A stretch of 64,000 nucleotides of DNA from RGIG7179 sp051893555 (GTDB lineage: Bacteria > Bacillota > Clostridia > Peptostreptococcales > Anaerovoracaceae): NCBI GenBank assembly GCA_051893555.1, contig JBJFHL010000088.1, positions 20,234-84,233 on the forward strand. The letters are read 5' to 3'. The notes below the pieces were generated by a model that was not told the origin of the DNA, ran no database searches, and saw nothing but the letters and a program-made list of their open reading frames with translations. The position numbers and the translations under genes are program-made. Below are positions 42,149-49,951 of this stretch, piece after piece. How positions within the stretch are numbered: position 1 is the first letter of the stretch; each line of letters opens with the position of its first letter.

Positions 42149-42803
42149 ACATCATTTTCTGTCCGTTGACAATCAGGTGGAATGCCACACCCAGCTGTTC
42201 TGCTGCACGTCGGCAGAGCAGCATGCGTTCCATGAAAATCTCAAAGTACTCCAGCACATCACAGATCTCTGTTTCAATGGTGATGTCCAGGGTAACGGAA
42301 TCCGCTTCAATGGAAACTTCGGAATGAGTCACCGAATAATTGACCCGATCATGAATGTCGAACTGCTCCACAGGCTGCCTGCGGACTCGACTGCGCCGCA
42401 CATCAGTCTTATCTGCCAGGATCAGGGCTGCCGCCACGGAATTCACAGGGAAGGCAGTGGACTCGTCGTGATTGCCGATGGCGGTCACGATGGTTGCAAT
42501 GTCTTCTGCTTCCGCGCCCATGTTATCCAGAATACGGAAGGCCATGACGGCACCGCTCTGGGCATGGTCAATTCGGTTGACAATATTTCCGATATCGTGC
42601 AGATATCCGGCAATTTTCGCAAGCTCTGCTTCCCGCGGGGAATGGCCCAATTCCGTGAGGATCTGGCTGGCAGTGTTGGCCACCTTCAGCACATGAGGAA
42701 AGCTGTGCTCCGTATAACCCAAGGCGATCAGAGACTCGTCGGCCTTCTGAATATATGCGTTAATTGCCTGATTCTTTCGGACATCTTCGAATGTAATCTG
42801 CAT
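42147..42803 (-). CDS. HD-domain phosphohydrolase-like protein
   Basis: A 218-residue HD-superfamily protein. The metal-binding His-Asp doublet is in AGYLHDIGNIVNRIDH (about residues 66-81), preceded by the first His of EHSFPHVLKV and followed by AIGNHDES. Such enzymes hydrolyse phosphate esters of nucleotides or related compounds; the substrate is not known. It is the second gene of a minus-strand pair with the DUF2804 gene, 13 bases apart, and ends in the terminator shared with the thiamine operon. Confidence 0.8.
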   Translation of the reverse strand: MQITFEDVRKNQAINAYIQKADESLIALGYTEHSFPHVLKVANTASQILTELGHSPREAELAKIAGYLHDIGNIVNRIDHAQSGAVMAFRILDNMGAEAEDIATIVTAIGNHDESTAFPVNSVAAALILADKTDVRRSRVRRQPVEQFDIHDRVNYSVTHSEVSIEADSVTLDITIETEICDVLEYFEIFMERMLLCRRAAEQLGVAFHLIVNGQKMM

Positions 42804-42816
42804 TTTTTCACTTCCT

Positions 42817-43911
42817 TTACCACTTATTGAATACTTTTTCTGCGAAGCCGAGGAAATCCTTCACTTCAATCACGCGGCCGTCATCCAGCACCGCCTTACC
42901 GGTGAAGCGGCCGAAGACCTGATGCTGGTCAGAGCAGATGAGCTTCACGTCCGTACAGGCTGCCCGGTCCATGAGCGGAAGGAAGTCCATTTCAAATCGG
43001 CCGTCATCGCTGCTGAAAGTCCACGGCTGCATGTAATCCTCTGTCTGATCCATCGTCTCTACGGTAACACCGCTCCGTCCGCAGCAGCCTCCCCTGGTGG
43101 TGAAAGAATCTGCTTTCGTCGGGATATGAAACGTTACCTGGCTCAGCTTGTGAGCCTTGCCGTCATAAAAAAGCATATTTTCACTGGCCGCGGAGGTATC
43201 CCCGAAGCCATAGCCGATATTAAAACCGAAAGGAACCCCGCCCACCAGGCCGGAAGCACTGCCCCAGTACCAGGTATTTTTATAGGTCCAGACACCTCTG
43301 CCCCAGTCCAGAACGCCAAAAGCTTCTCCGGGACGGAACTCGTAAACGCTCCCGTCAAAGGTAACGCTGCCGGAAGCCGGCATGCAGTTGATTTTCTGAT
43401 TATAATAGAACGCTGTTTTCTTTTCCGCAAACGGAGTGCAGATCACCATGGACTCCTGATCGGGATTTTCCAGGCGGATCTCGCCGGAAATCGGTTTGCC
43501 GTCGCAAAAGTGATTCATGTGAAAGCGCAGGAGCCGATAATCACCCCGGTGAAGGAATTCCAGACCGTAGTTTTTCTTCGAAACACATAAATCGCCATTG
43601 GACGATGAGTTAGGCAAATTGCGCTTTCCCAGCGTCAAAAAGCCCATGGGGCTGGTGGTCTGCTGCCAGCCGGTCCGAAAATCCAGGAGAGAAATGCTGT
43701 CCAGACTCATGTAGGAATTATCCGCGATGGTCAGGGCCACCGCATAATCCCTGCAGGTAATCAGATAGTAATCCCACTCTTTAATCCGCAGCGGGCCAGC
43801 CTTAATGGCACGGCGGTCATAATCCATGAGAAGCCCCTTCGTGTATCCCGGCTCGGTCAGATGACCCTGACTGTCCAGAAGGGCATGACGTGTGGTGATT
43901 TCATGCTGCAT
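42817..43911 (-). CDS. DUF2804 family protein
   Basis: A 364-residue protein of the uncharacterised DUF2804 family, recognised from GVLDWGRGVWTYKNTWYWGS and the FGFNIGYGFGD segment, with a beta-rich body and no signal peptide or membrane span. The ATG at 43911 follows AGGAGG; an extended frame to 44010 has no ribosome binding site. The fold suggests a lipocalin-like or hydroxysqualene/CrtC-like beta barrel, which is only an impression. It is co-directional with the HD gene and divergent from nfo. Confidence 0.75.
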   Translation of the reverse strand: MQHEITTRHALLDSQGHLTEPGYTKGLLMDYDRRAIKAGPLRIKEWDYYLITCRDYAVALTIADNSYMSLDSISLLDFRTGWQQTTSPMGFLTLGKRNLPNSSSNGDLCVSKKNYGLEFLHRGDYRLLRFHMNHFCDGKPISGEIRLENPDQESMVICTPFAEKKTAFYYNQKINCMPASGSVTFDGSVYEFRPGEAFGVLDWGRGVWTYKNTWYWGSASGLVGGVPFGFNIGYGFGDTSAASENMLFYDGKAHKLSQVTFHIPTKADSFTTRGGCCGRSGVTVETMDQTEDYMQPWTFSSDDGRFEMDFLPLMDRAACTDVKLICSDQHQVFGRFTGKAVLDDGRVIEVKDFLGFAEKVFNKW

Positions 43912-43988
43912 GTTCTTCCTCCTTCTGCCGCCCCCGGCGGCCATGTTTCTGAAAGATTCTACTTTAAAGATAACAAATTTTCTCCCAT

Positions 43989-44016
43989 TTGGCAACAGAA
44001 TGAGGTACAATATTCA
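43989..44016 (+). promoter_or_regulatory. Candidate promoter of nfo
   Basis: TTGGCA (43989-43994), 16-base spacer, TATTCA (44011-44016), followed by AAGGAGG. Confidence 0.45.
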
Positions 44017-44036
44017 TTGTGAAGGAGGTTAAACTT

Positions 44037-44885
44037 ATGTTAAACATCGGTTGTCATCTGACGTCTTCCAAAGGCTATGAAAATATGGGCCGGCAGGCTC
44101 TGTCCATATATGCCAATACGTTTCAGTTTTTTACGAGAAATCCCCGGGGAGGCTCCGCAAAATCCATCGACCCGGAGGATGTTTCCCGGCTCCGGAAGAT
44201 CGCCGGGGAGGCAGGTTTCGGGCGTCTCGTGGCTCACGCACCATATACCTTAAATCCCTGCTCCAAAGAGCAGAAGACCAGGGTCTTTGCTTATATGGCC
44301 ATGGCAGACGATCTGTCCCGCATGGAATATCTGCCGGGCAATTACTATAACTTTCATCCGGGAAGTCATGTGGGTCAGGGAACAGAAACCGGAATCGCAT
44401 TGATCGCAGGACTTCTGAATGATATATTGAAACCGGAACAGTCCACCACAGTTCTGCTGGAGACCATGGCCGGAAAAGGCAGTGAGGTAGGCGGCAGATT
44501 CGAGGAGCTTGCCGCAATCCGTGAGGCAGTGAAACCGGAGCTGCGGAGCAAAGTCGGCGTCTGCCTGGACACCTGTCATGTCCACGATGCCGGATATGAT
44601 ATTGTCAATGATCTGGACGGCGTGCTGGAAGAATTCGACCGTATCATCGGTCTTTCCAATCTGAAGGCGCTCCATATCAACGATTCCATGAATCCAAGAG
44701 GTGCCCATAAAGACCGCCATGCGAAAATCGGAGAAGGCCATATCGGAACGGACGCCATCGTACGGGTCATCCGTCATCCTGCACTGCAGGGTCTTCCGTG
44801 CATTCTGGAAACACCGCAGGAGGATCTGGCAGGATATGGCGAAGAAATAAATATGCTTAGAAAGAAATATGAGGGGGCAGAATAA
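44037..44885 (+). CDS. nfo: Endonuclease IV (apurinic/apyrimidinic)
   Basis: A 282-residue zinc-dependent AP endonuclease of base-excision repair. The three-zinc TIM-barrel ligand set is seen in FHPGSH, LLETMAGKG, CLDTCHVHDAGYD, HINDS and the RHAKIGEGHIG segment, closing with ILETP. ATG at 44037 follows AAGGAGG; the GTG upstream overlaps that site. It is followed by buk after two bases, probably in one operon. Confidence 0.96.
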   Translation: MLNIGCHLTSSKGYENMGRQALSIYANTFQFFTRNPRGGSAKSIDPEDVSRLRKIAGEAGFGRLVAHAPYTLNPCSKEQKTRVFAYMAMADDLSRMEYLPGNYYNFHPGSHVGQGTETGIALIAGLLNDILKPEQSTTVLLETMAGKGSEVGGRFEELAAIREAVKPELRSKVGVCLDTCHVHDAGYDIVNDLDGVLEEFDRIIGLSNLKALHINDSMNPRGAHKDRHAKIGEGHIGTDAIVRVIRHPALQGLPCILETPQEDLAGYGEEINMLRKKYEGAE

Positions 44886-44887
44886 AG

Positions 44888-45970
44888 ATGAAAACAGATA
44901 TTTTAGCCGTCAATCCCGGCTCAACCAGCACGAAGGTGGGCGTCTTCCGCTGTCAGGAAGGCGGAGAACTGACGGAACTTTTCATGGAGACCATCAACCA
45001 CAATCCCAATCACTTACTGCAGTATGAATCGCTGGAGGCGCAGCAGCCTTACCGTCGTGAAGTGATCGAATCGGTATTAAACGATAAATGGTACAACATG
45101 ACAAATCTGCGTGCTGTGGTTGGCAGGGGCGGTCAGCTGCAGGGACTGAAAAGCGGAGGATACCGGGTCGATCCCAACTTCTGCCGGGATATGATGAGTC
45201 CGAAAAATGTACAGCACGCCTCCAACCTGGGTGCACCGCTGGCGTACAGCCTGGCAGAGCCTCTTAACATTCCATCGTTTATTTACGATTCGACCAGAGG
45301 CTGCGAATTATCCGATGTGGCCAGGGTATCCGGACTGGAGGGTCTGGTCCGCTACGGCAACTGCCATGTGCTGAACGCCCGCGCCCAGGCCATCCGCTAT
45401 GCCCGGTCTGTGGGGAAGGAATATCAGGATATGCACATTATTGTCTGTCATATGGGCGGCGGCATTACAGTCAGCGCCCATGAAGGAGGAAGGATCATCG
45501 ATGATTCCTCCTACGATGAGGGACCGATGTCGCCGGAGCGAACCGGCGGCATTCAGCTGACCACCTGGACCGAGCTGTGCTGCTCCGGGAAATATACCGA
45601 AGCGGAACTGAAAAAGATCATCTGCGGCAAGGGAGGACTGTTCTCTTACCTGGGCGTGACCGACTGCCGTCAGGTGGAAAAGATGATCGAAGAAGGCAAT
45701 CAGAGAGCGGCGGTTGTCTACGAAGCCATGGCATATCAGGTGGCCAAATCCATCGCAGCCATGACCATTCCGCTGAAGGGGAAGGTGGACGCCATTCTTC
45801 TCACCGGCGGAGCAGCTCATTCGAACATGCTGACCGGCATGATTCAGGAATATGCCGACCATCTGGGAAAATTCGTTCTCATGCCTGGCGAAAACGAGCT
45901 GGAGGCACTGGCAGAAGGTGCGTGGAGAATCCTGGAGGGAAAAGAAGAAGCCAATACATATCAGGGATAA
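44888..45970 (+). CDS. buk: Butyrate kinase
   Basis: A 360-residue acetokinase-fold enzyme that makes ATP and butyrate from butyryl phosphate, the final energy step of butyrate fermentation. The phosphate-binding NPGSTSTKVGVF is at residues 9-20 and HMGGGITVSAHEGGRIIDDS marks the second motif. Length and sequence fit Buk rather than acetate kinase (about 400 residues). The partner phosphotransbutyrylase gene is not in the window. Branched or other short acyl phosphates are possible substrates. Confidence 0.92.
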   Translation: MKTDILAVNPGSTSTKVGVFRCQEGGELTELFMETINHNPNHLLQYESLEAQQPYRREVIESVLNDKWYNMTNLRAVVGRGGQLQGLKSGGYRVDPNFCRDMMSPKNVQHASNLGAPLAYSLAEPLNIPSFIYDSTRGCELSDVARVSGLEGLVRYGNCHVLNARAQAIRYARSVGKEYQDMHIIVCHMGGGITVSAHEGGRIIDDSSYDEGPMSPERTGGIQLTTWTELCCSGKYTEAELKKIICGKGGLFSYLGVTDCRQVEKMIEEGNQRAAVVYEAMAYQVAKSIAAMTIPLKGKVDAILLTGGAAHSNMLTGMIQEYADHLGKFVLMPGENELEALAEGAWRILEGKEEANTYQG

Positions 45971-45986
45971 AGGAGAAACTACGAAT

Positions 45987-46577
45987 ATGAAAGTTTTATT
46001 TGTCAACGCCTGTCTCAGAGGCGAAAAATCAAGAACGCTGGCTCTTTGCCGTCATTATCTGAAGGAACTGAAGACGGCGAAGCCGGATACAGAGGTTGAG
46101 GAGCTGAATCTGGAAGAGATGGAAATCGAGGTGCAGAGCGGCAACCTGATCGAAAAGCGGGACGGATTCCTTCGTGCACAGGATTTCAGCGACTCCATGT
46201 TCGATCTGGCGAAACAGCTGATTGCGGCAGATCATATCGTCATCGGTGCACCGTACTGGGATCTGTCATTCCCGGCCCGATTAAAGGTCTATCTGGAGCG
46301 GTGCTCTGTGGATAAGCTGACGTTTGTCTATGACGAAAATGGCATGCCCCATGGCCAGTGCCACGCGAAGGATCTGACCTATATCACCACAGCGGGCGGT
46401 TATATCGGAGACATGAATTTCGGATTTGACTATGTGAAAGGACTCTGCAGCTATCTCTTCGGGGTGAAAAACTTCCACTTTGCCGCAGCAGACGGCATCG
46501 ACATCATCGGTGTGGATGCAGAAGCAAAAATGGAGGAAGCGAAAGCACGGCTGACAGAAATTGTGAAGGAAATATAA
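45987..46577 (+). CDS. FMN-dependent NAD(P)H oxidoreductase (flavodoxin-fold)
   Basis: A 196-residue flavodoxin_2-type quinone or azo-compound reductase (AzoR/NQO group). The FMN phosphate site is in FVNACLRGEKSRTLALC, and HIVIGAPYWDLSFPARLKVYLE and TAGGYIGDMNFGFDYV are the other cofactor-contacting segments. ATG at 45987 is preceded by AAGGAG. It directly follows buk. The natural substrate is unknown. Confidence 0.85.
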   Translation: MKVLFVNACLRGEKSRTLALCRHYLKELKTAKPDTEVEELNLEEMEIEVQSGNLIEKRDGFLRAQDFSDSMFDLAKQLIAADHIVIGAPYWDLSFPARLKVYLERCSVDKLTFVYDENGMPHGQCHAKDLTYITTAGGYIGDMNFGFDYVKGLCSYLFGVKNFHFAAADGIDIIGVDAEAKMEEAKARLTEIVKEI

Positions 46578-46622
46578 AAGCCGGCCGGGGATATTTTGCC
46601 CCGTGAGACTCATACTAAATGC

Positions 46623-47021
46623 ATGAGTATGAGAGAGTGGATCAGTGAGGACAATTCCATATGGGTGGAGCTTCTGGTGTTTCTGCTGGGCGGATCGGCT
46701 TACGGCATGATGGAGATCCTGTTTCGGGGATACACCCACTGGACCATGGTGCTGACCGGCGGCGCATGCATTCTGACTCTGTATCTTCTGCTGGGATGGC
46801 TTTCGTCTCTGCCGCTGGTGCTGGGGGCGCTGGCAGGTGCGGTCATTGTGACGGCCTATGAGTTTGCAGTGGGATGTATTGTCAATCTGAAGCTGGGATG
46901 GCATGTCTGGGATTATTCGTCCATGGCGGGAAATCTGCTGGGACAGATCTGCCCGCTGTTTACGGCTGCATGGTTTCTGCTGTGTTTTCTGTTTCTGGGT
47001 CTGGTGCGGATATTGTCCTGA
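46623..47021 (+). CDS. Small membrane protein, putative ABC-transporter type IV (CmpB-like) family
   Basis: A protein of about 132 residues with four hydrophobic segments. The motif GMMEILFRGYTHWTMVLTGG is typical of the PF06541-type family of small membrane proteins with unknown function. The start is uncertain: ATG at 46623 lacks a clear ribosome binding site, and a TTG at 46596 behind CCGGGGA is an alternative. Confidence 0.65.
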   Translation: MSMREWISEDNSIWVELLVFLLGGSAYGMMEILFRGYTHWTMVLTGGACILTLYLLLGWLSSLPLVLGALAGAVIVTAYEFAVGCIVNLKLGWHVWDYSSMAGNLLGQICPLFTAAWFLLCFLFLGLVRILS

Positions 47022-47086
47022 AGGAATGAATGTGTTATACTATATAGTAAGTTTTTATGCGAATCACACCGGCAAGGAGGGTTACT

Positions 47087-47992
47087 ATGACGGAACAGTT
47101 ATTTACCAATGACATTATTATAGAGTGGCTGCAGTATTTCGCCAAGAATACGCCTGTCGATCTGGAACAGGTCAAGATGCTGGATATTACCAGAAAAAAC
47201 AAGAATCTGATCCCGACGGTGGAATCCCACCGGACCACGCTGGCTTTCATGGAAGCCGGGGATCCGGATGTATTCTATCAGATGTGGAATGCAGGTCTGG
47301 GAGATTGTGAGGTCTGGTATAACGAGGGCTCTGAACCGGCCGGGGAGATTAAGCATGACACGGTGAGCAACATGATTCACCGGGGTATCAACGCTTCCGC
47401 CGGCATGCTGGTGGTCAATCCCAATGCCAGAAATACATATAAGATCGGAATGGATAATCTGAACTTCCGCAAAGGATCGGTCCGGTATGTGGGAAGTGAG
47501 ATTCGCGCGGTGATTCAGAATAAGATGCAGGTGGGTCGGGAAGAGGATATCTGTATTATCAGCGGAGAGAGCATCGCCATCGAAGCGGCCATGATGGCCA
47601 GCGAGGGCTCTGTGATTGCGGTGGAATACAATAAGAATGACCGGGCTACCATCGAAGAAAACATGGACTATTTCGGCCTGAGAAACATCCGGGTCATCGA
47701 CCACGTGGATCAGGAAACCATGAAGGACTGTCCGGTACCGTCTCTGGTCTTCCTGGTGGCATCTGCCAGCATGGAGCAGGAACTGGACTGCCTGCTGAAG
47801 ATGAATCCGAAGATGCGGGTGGTCATTTATACGCTGGACTTCAAAGTAGCGGCAGGACTTCCCGCATTGCTGGAGAAGTATGGAATCAAGGAAGCGGAAG
47901 TGATACAGATCGCCGTTTCCAAGCTGAACAACAAGAATGCTTTCGATCAGCAGCCGGCACCATGGATCATCTCCGGTCAGCCGGAGGAATAG
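47087..47992 (+). CDS. CbiE/CbiT-like methyltransferase-related protein
   Basis: A 301-residue protein whose second half resembles precorrin decarboxylase/methyltransferase CbiT: GSEIRAVIQNKMQVGREEDI, then a glycine-poor SAM site ICIISGESIAIEAAMM, then AVEYNKNDRATIEENMDYFG. The first half has traces of a CbiE-like ending (LGDCEVWYNEGSEPAGE). It seems a diverged or reduced relative of CbiET. The SAM motif lacks the usual GxGxG, so methyltransferase activity is doubtful. ATG at 47087 follows AAGGAGG. Cobalamin is needed by OraSE elsewhere in the window, but no other cobalamin genes are near. Confidence 0.6.
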   Translation: MTEQLFTNDIIIEWLQYFAKNTPVDLEQVKMLDITRKNKNLIPTVESHRTTLAFMEAGDPDVFYQMWNAGLGDCEVWYNEGSEPAGEIKHDTVSNMIHRGINASAGMLVVNPNARNTYKIGMDNLNFRKGSVRYVGSEIRAVIQNKMQVGREEDICIISGESIAIEAAMMASEGSVIAVEYNKNDRATIEENMDYFGLRNIRVIDHVDQETMKDCPVPSLVFLVASASMEQELDCLLKMNPKMRVVIYTLDFKVAAGLPALLEKYGIKEAEVIQIAVSKLNNKNAFDQQPAPWIISGQPEE

Positions 47993-48029
47993 AAAACAGG
48001 CGGAAAAACAGAAAGAGAGAAAAGGAAAA

Positions 48030-49610
48030 ATGGAATTGAATTATGCAAAGCTGCAGAACGGAAGTGACATTCGCGGTGTGGCACTGGAAGGGGTTGCAGG
48101 AGAGACGGTGAATCTTGGAAAAGAAGAGACCTTCCGGCTGACCCGGGGCTTTGTTCTGTGGCTTTCTGAAAAAGTACATAAGGCACCGACGGAGTTGGTG
48201 ATTTCGGTGGGACATGACAGTCGACTGTCCGCAGGAGAACTGAGGGAGACCATCGTGAGCACCCTGTCTAATATCGGCGTGCAGGTATATGACTGTGGTC
48301 TGGCGTCCACCCCGGCCATGTTCATGTCTACGGTTTTTCCGGCGTATGGCTGTGACGGCGCAGTGATGATCACGGCAAGCCATCTGCCGTTCAACCGGAA
48401 CGGTTTTAAATATTTCGACCGGGAGGGTGGCCTGAATAAAAGTGATATTACCCAGATCATTCAGTATGCCCAGTCGGACATCATTCTGGAAGAGATACAG
48501 AATGCCTCCGTACGGGATCAGAAGGATGTGGAGACAAGAGATCTGATCGGCGATTATGCGGAGCATCTGAAAGAAATAATTATCCATGAAGTGGACCGGC
48601 CCGATGTGCCGGAAAAACCGCTGGAGGGTTTAAAGATTGCAGTGGATGCAGGAAACGGTGCAGGCGGTTTTTTCGCCGGACGGATTCTGGAGCCACTGGG
48701 TGCAGATGTGTCTGCCAGCCAGTATCTGGAGCCGGACGGACATTTTCCGAATCACGCGCCGAACCCGGAGAACAAAGAGGCCATGGCATCCATCTGCCGT
48801 GCGGTGAAAGAAAGCGGTGCGGATCTGGGACTGATCTTTGATACGGACGTGGACCGCTCTTCTGCGGTGGACGGAAACGGCAGAGAGATCAACCGAAATG
48901 CCATCGTTGCCATGGCTGCGGCACTCATTGCCAGGGAATATCCGGGAACAACGGTGGTGACGGACAGCATTACTTCCGACCAGCTGACCGTATATCTGGA
49001 GCAGTGCCTGGGTTTGAAGCACCTGCGGTTCAAGCGGGGATACAAGAATGTAATCAATAAATCCATAGAACTGAATGAAGCCGGCGTGGACAGCCAACTG
49101 GCCATTGAAACCTCCGGCCATGCGGCATATAAAGAAAACTATTTCCTGGACGACGGTGCCTATCTGGCCACGAAGATCGTTATCAAAGCGGCGCAGTTAA
49201 AGCGGCAGGGGGCATCCCTGGATGTGATCCTGTCTTCTCTGGAAGAACCGAAAGAAGCGGTTGAGTACCGGTTCCCGATTCTGGCGGAGGAGTTCGGACC
49301 GTATGGTGATCAGGTGCTGGAAGATATGAAAGCATGGGCAGCGGCAGGAGAAGCAGCCTGCGGAAGCTGCGGGACTGCTGTAAAAATTCAGGTGGTGGAG
49401 CCCAACTATGAGGGAGTTCGCCTGAACTTCCGCGCAGAAGCGGATTGCTGCGGCGGAGAAGGTCTGTCAGGCTGGTGCCTGTTGCGGAAATCGCTGCATG
49501 ATCCGATCATGCCTCTGAACATTGAAGTTACGAAAGGCAGCTGCGACGACATCCTTATGATACTGAAGGATTTTCTCCGGCAGTATGATAGGCTGAAGCT
49601 GGGACTGTAA
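48030..49610 (+). CDS. Phosphomannomutase/phosphoglucomutase family protein
   Basis: A 526-residue alpha-D-phosphohexomutase. The phosphoserine loop is TASHLPFNRNGFKYF (the Ser carries the phosphate), the metal site is FDTDVDRSSAVDG, and the sugar-binding loop lies near ETSGHAAYKENYF. It interconverts the 1- and 6-phosphates of glucose or mannose for glycogen or envelope sugars. It is slightly longer than bacterial PMM/PGM (about 460). AAAAGGA precedes the ATG; it follows the CbiT-like gene by 37 bases. Confidence 0.88.
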   Translation: MELNYAKLQNGSDIRGVALEGVAGETVNLGKEETFRLTRGFVLWLSEKVHKAPTELVISVGHDSRLSAGELRETIVSTLSNIGVQVYDCGLASTPAMFMSTVFPAYGCDGAVMITASHLPFNRNGFKYFDREGGLNKSDITQIIQYAQSDIILEEIQNASVRDQKDVETRDLIGDYAEHLKEIIIHEVDRPDVPEKPLEGLKIAVDAGNGAGGFFAGRILEPLGADVSASQYLEPDGHFPNHAPNPENKEAMASICRAVKESGADLGLIFDTDVDRSSAVDGNGREINRNAIVAMAAALIAREYPGTTVVTDSITSDQLTVYLEQCLGLKHLRFKRGYKNVINKSIELNEAGVDSQLAIETSGHAAYKENYFLDDGAYLATKIVIKAAQLKRQGASLDVILSSLEEPKEAVEYRFPILAEEFGPYGDQVLEDMKAWAAAGEAACGSCGTAVKIQVVEPNYEGVRLNFRAEADCCGGEGLSGWCLLRKSLHDPIMPLNIEVTKGSCDDILMILKDFLRQYDRLKLGL

Positions 49611-49629
49611 AAAATAAGAAGTAAGAAGT

Positions 49630-49665
49630 GAGCAGGAAGCAGAAATGCGGCCTGCTCTTTTTTCT
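49630..49665 (+). terminator. Rho-independent terminator
   Basis: GAGCAGG (49630-49636) pairs with CCTGCTC (49651-49657), followed by T6. Confidence 0.8.
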
Positions 49666-49698
49666 TCGGATTTTATCGCAAGCAGAGACAGGAAATGT

Positions 49699-49706
49699 AT
49701 GCAAAC
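49699..49706. promoter_or_regulatory. Possible activator half-site upstream of the dacA sigma-54 promoter
   Basis: ATGCAAAC is identical to one core arm of the inverted repeat at 10916-10948 and lies about 160 bp upstream of the sigma-54-like promoter at 49865. Only a half-site is seen, so this could be chance. Confidence 0.3.
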
Positions 49707-49864
49707 AGGTATACTGTGTACAGGATCCCGGAAATGGCGTTCTGAAAACCGGAAAAAGCATACAGGAAAGGAAGCTGACTGAAACTGACCCCGGCCGGGC
49801 GGATCCTTGAAGTTTACGACGGGCACAGGTCCTCTGAGAGGTACGGATCATACTGAAAAACGTC

Positions 49865-49880
49865 TGGCACAGAATTTGCT
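49865..49880 (+). promoter_or_regulatory. Sigma-54 (-24/-12) promoter of dacA
   Basis: TGGCAC (49865-49870), five bases, TTGCT (49876-49880): a full consensus match with the GG/GC spacing of 12. The overlapping TTGCTC-17-TACAAC (49876-49904) could alternatively be read as a weak sigma-A promoter. A small inverted repeat GTACA/TGTAC (49915-49928) follows. Confidence 0.7.
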
Positions 49881-49951
49881 CTTCACACACTGCAGGAGTA
49901 CAACAGAGAATATGGTACAGCATTGTACACACGGAAAGGAGACAAGCGAAA

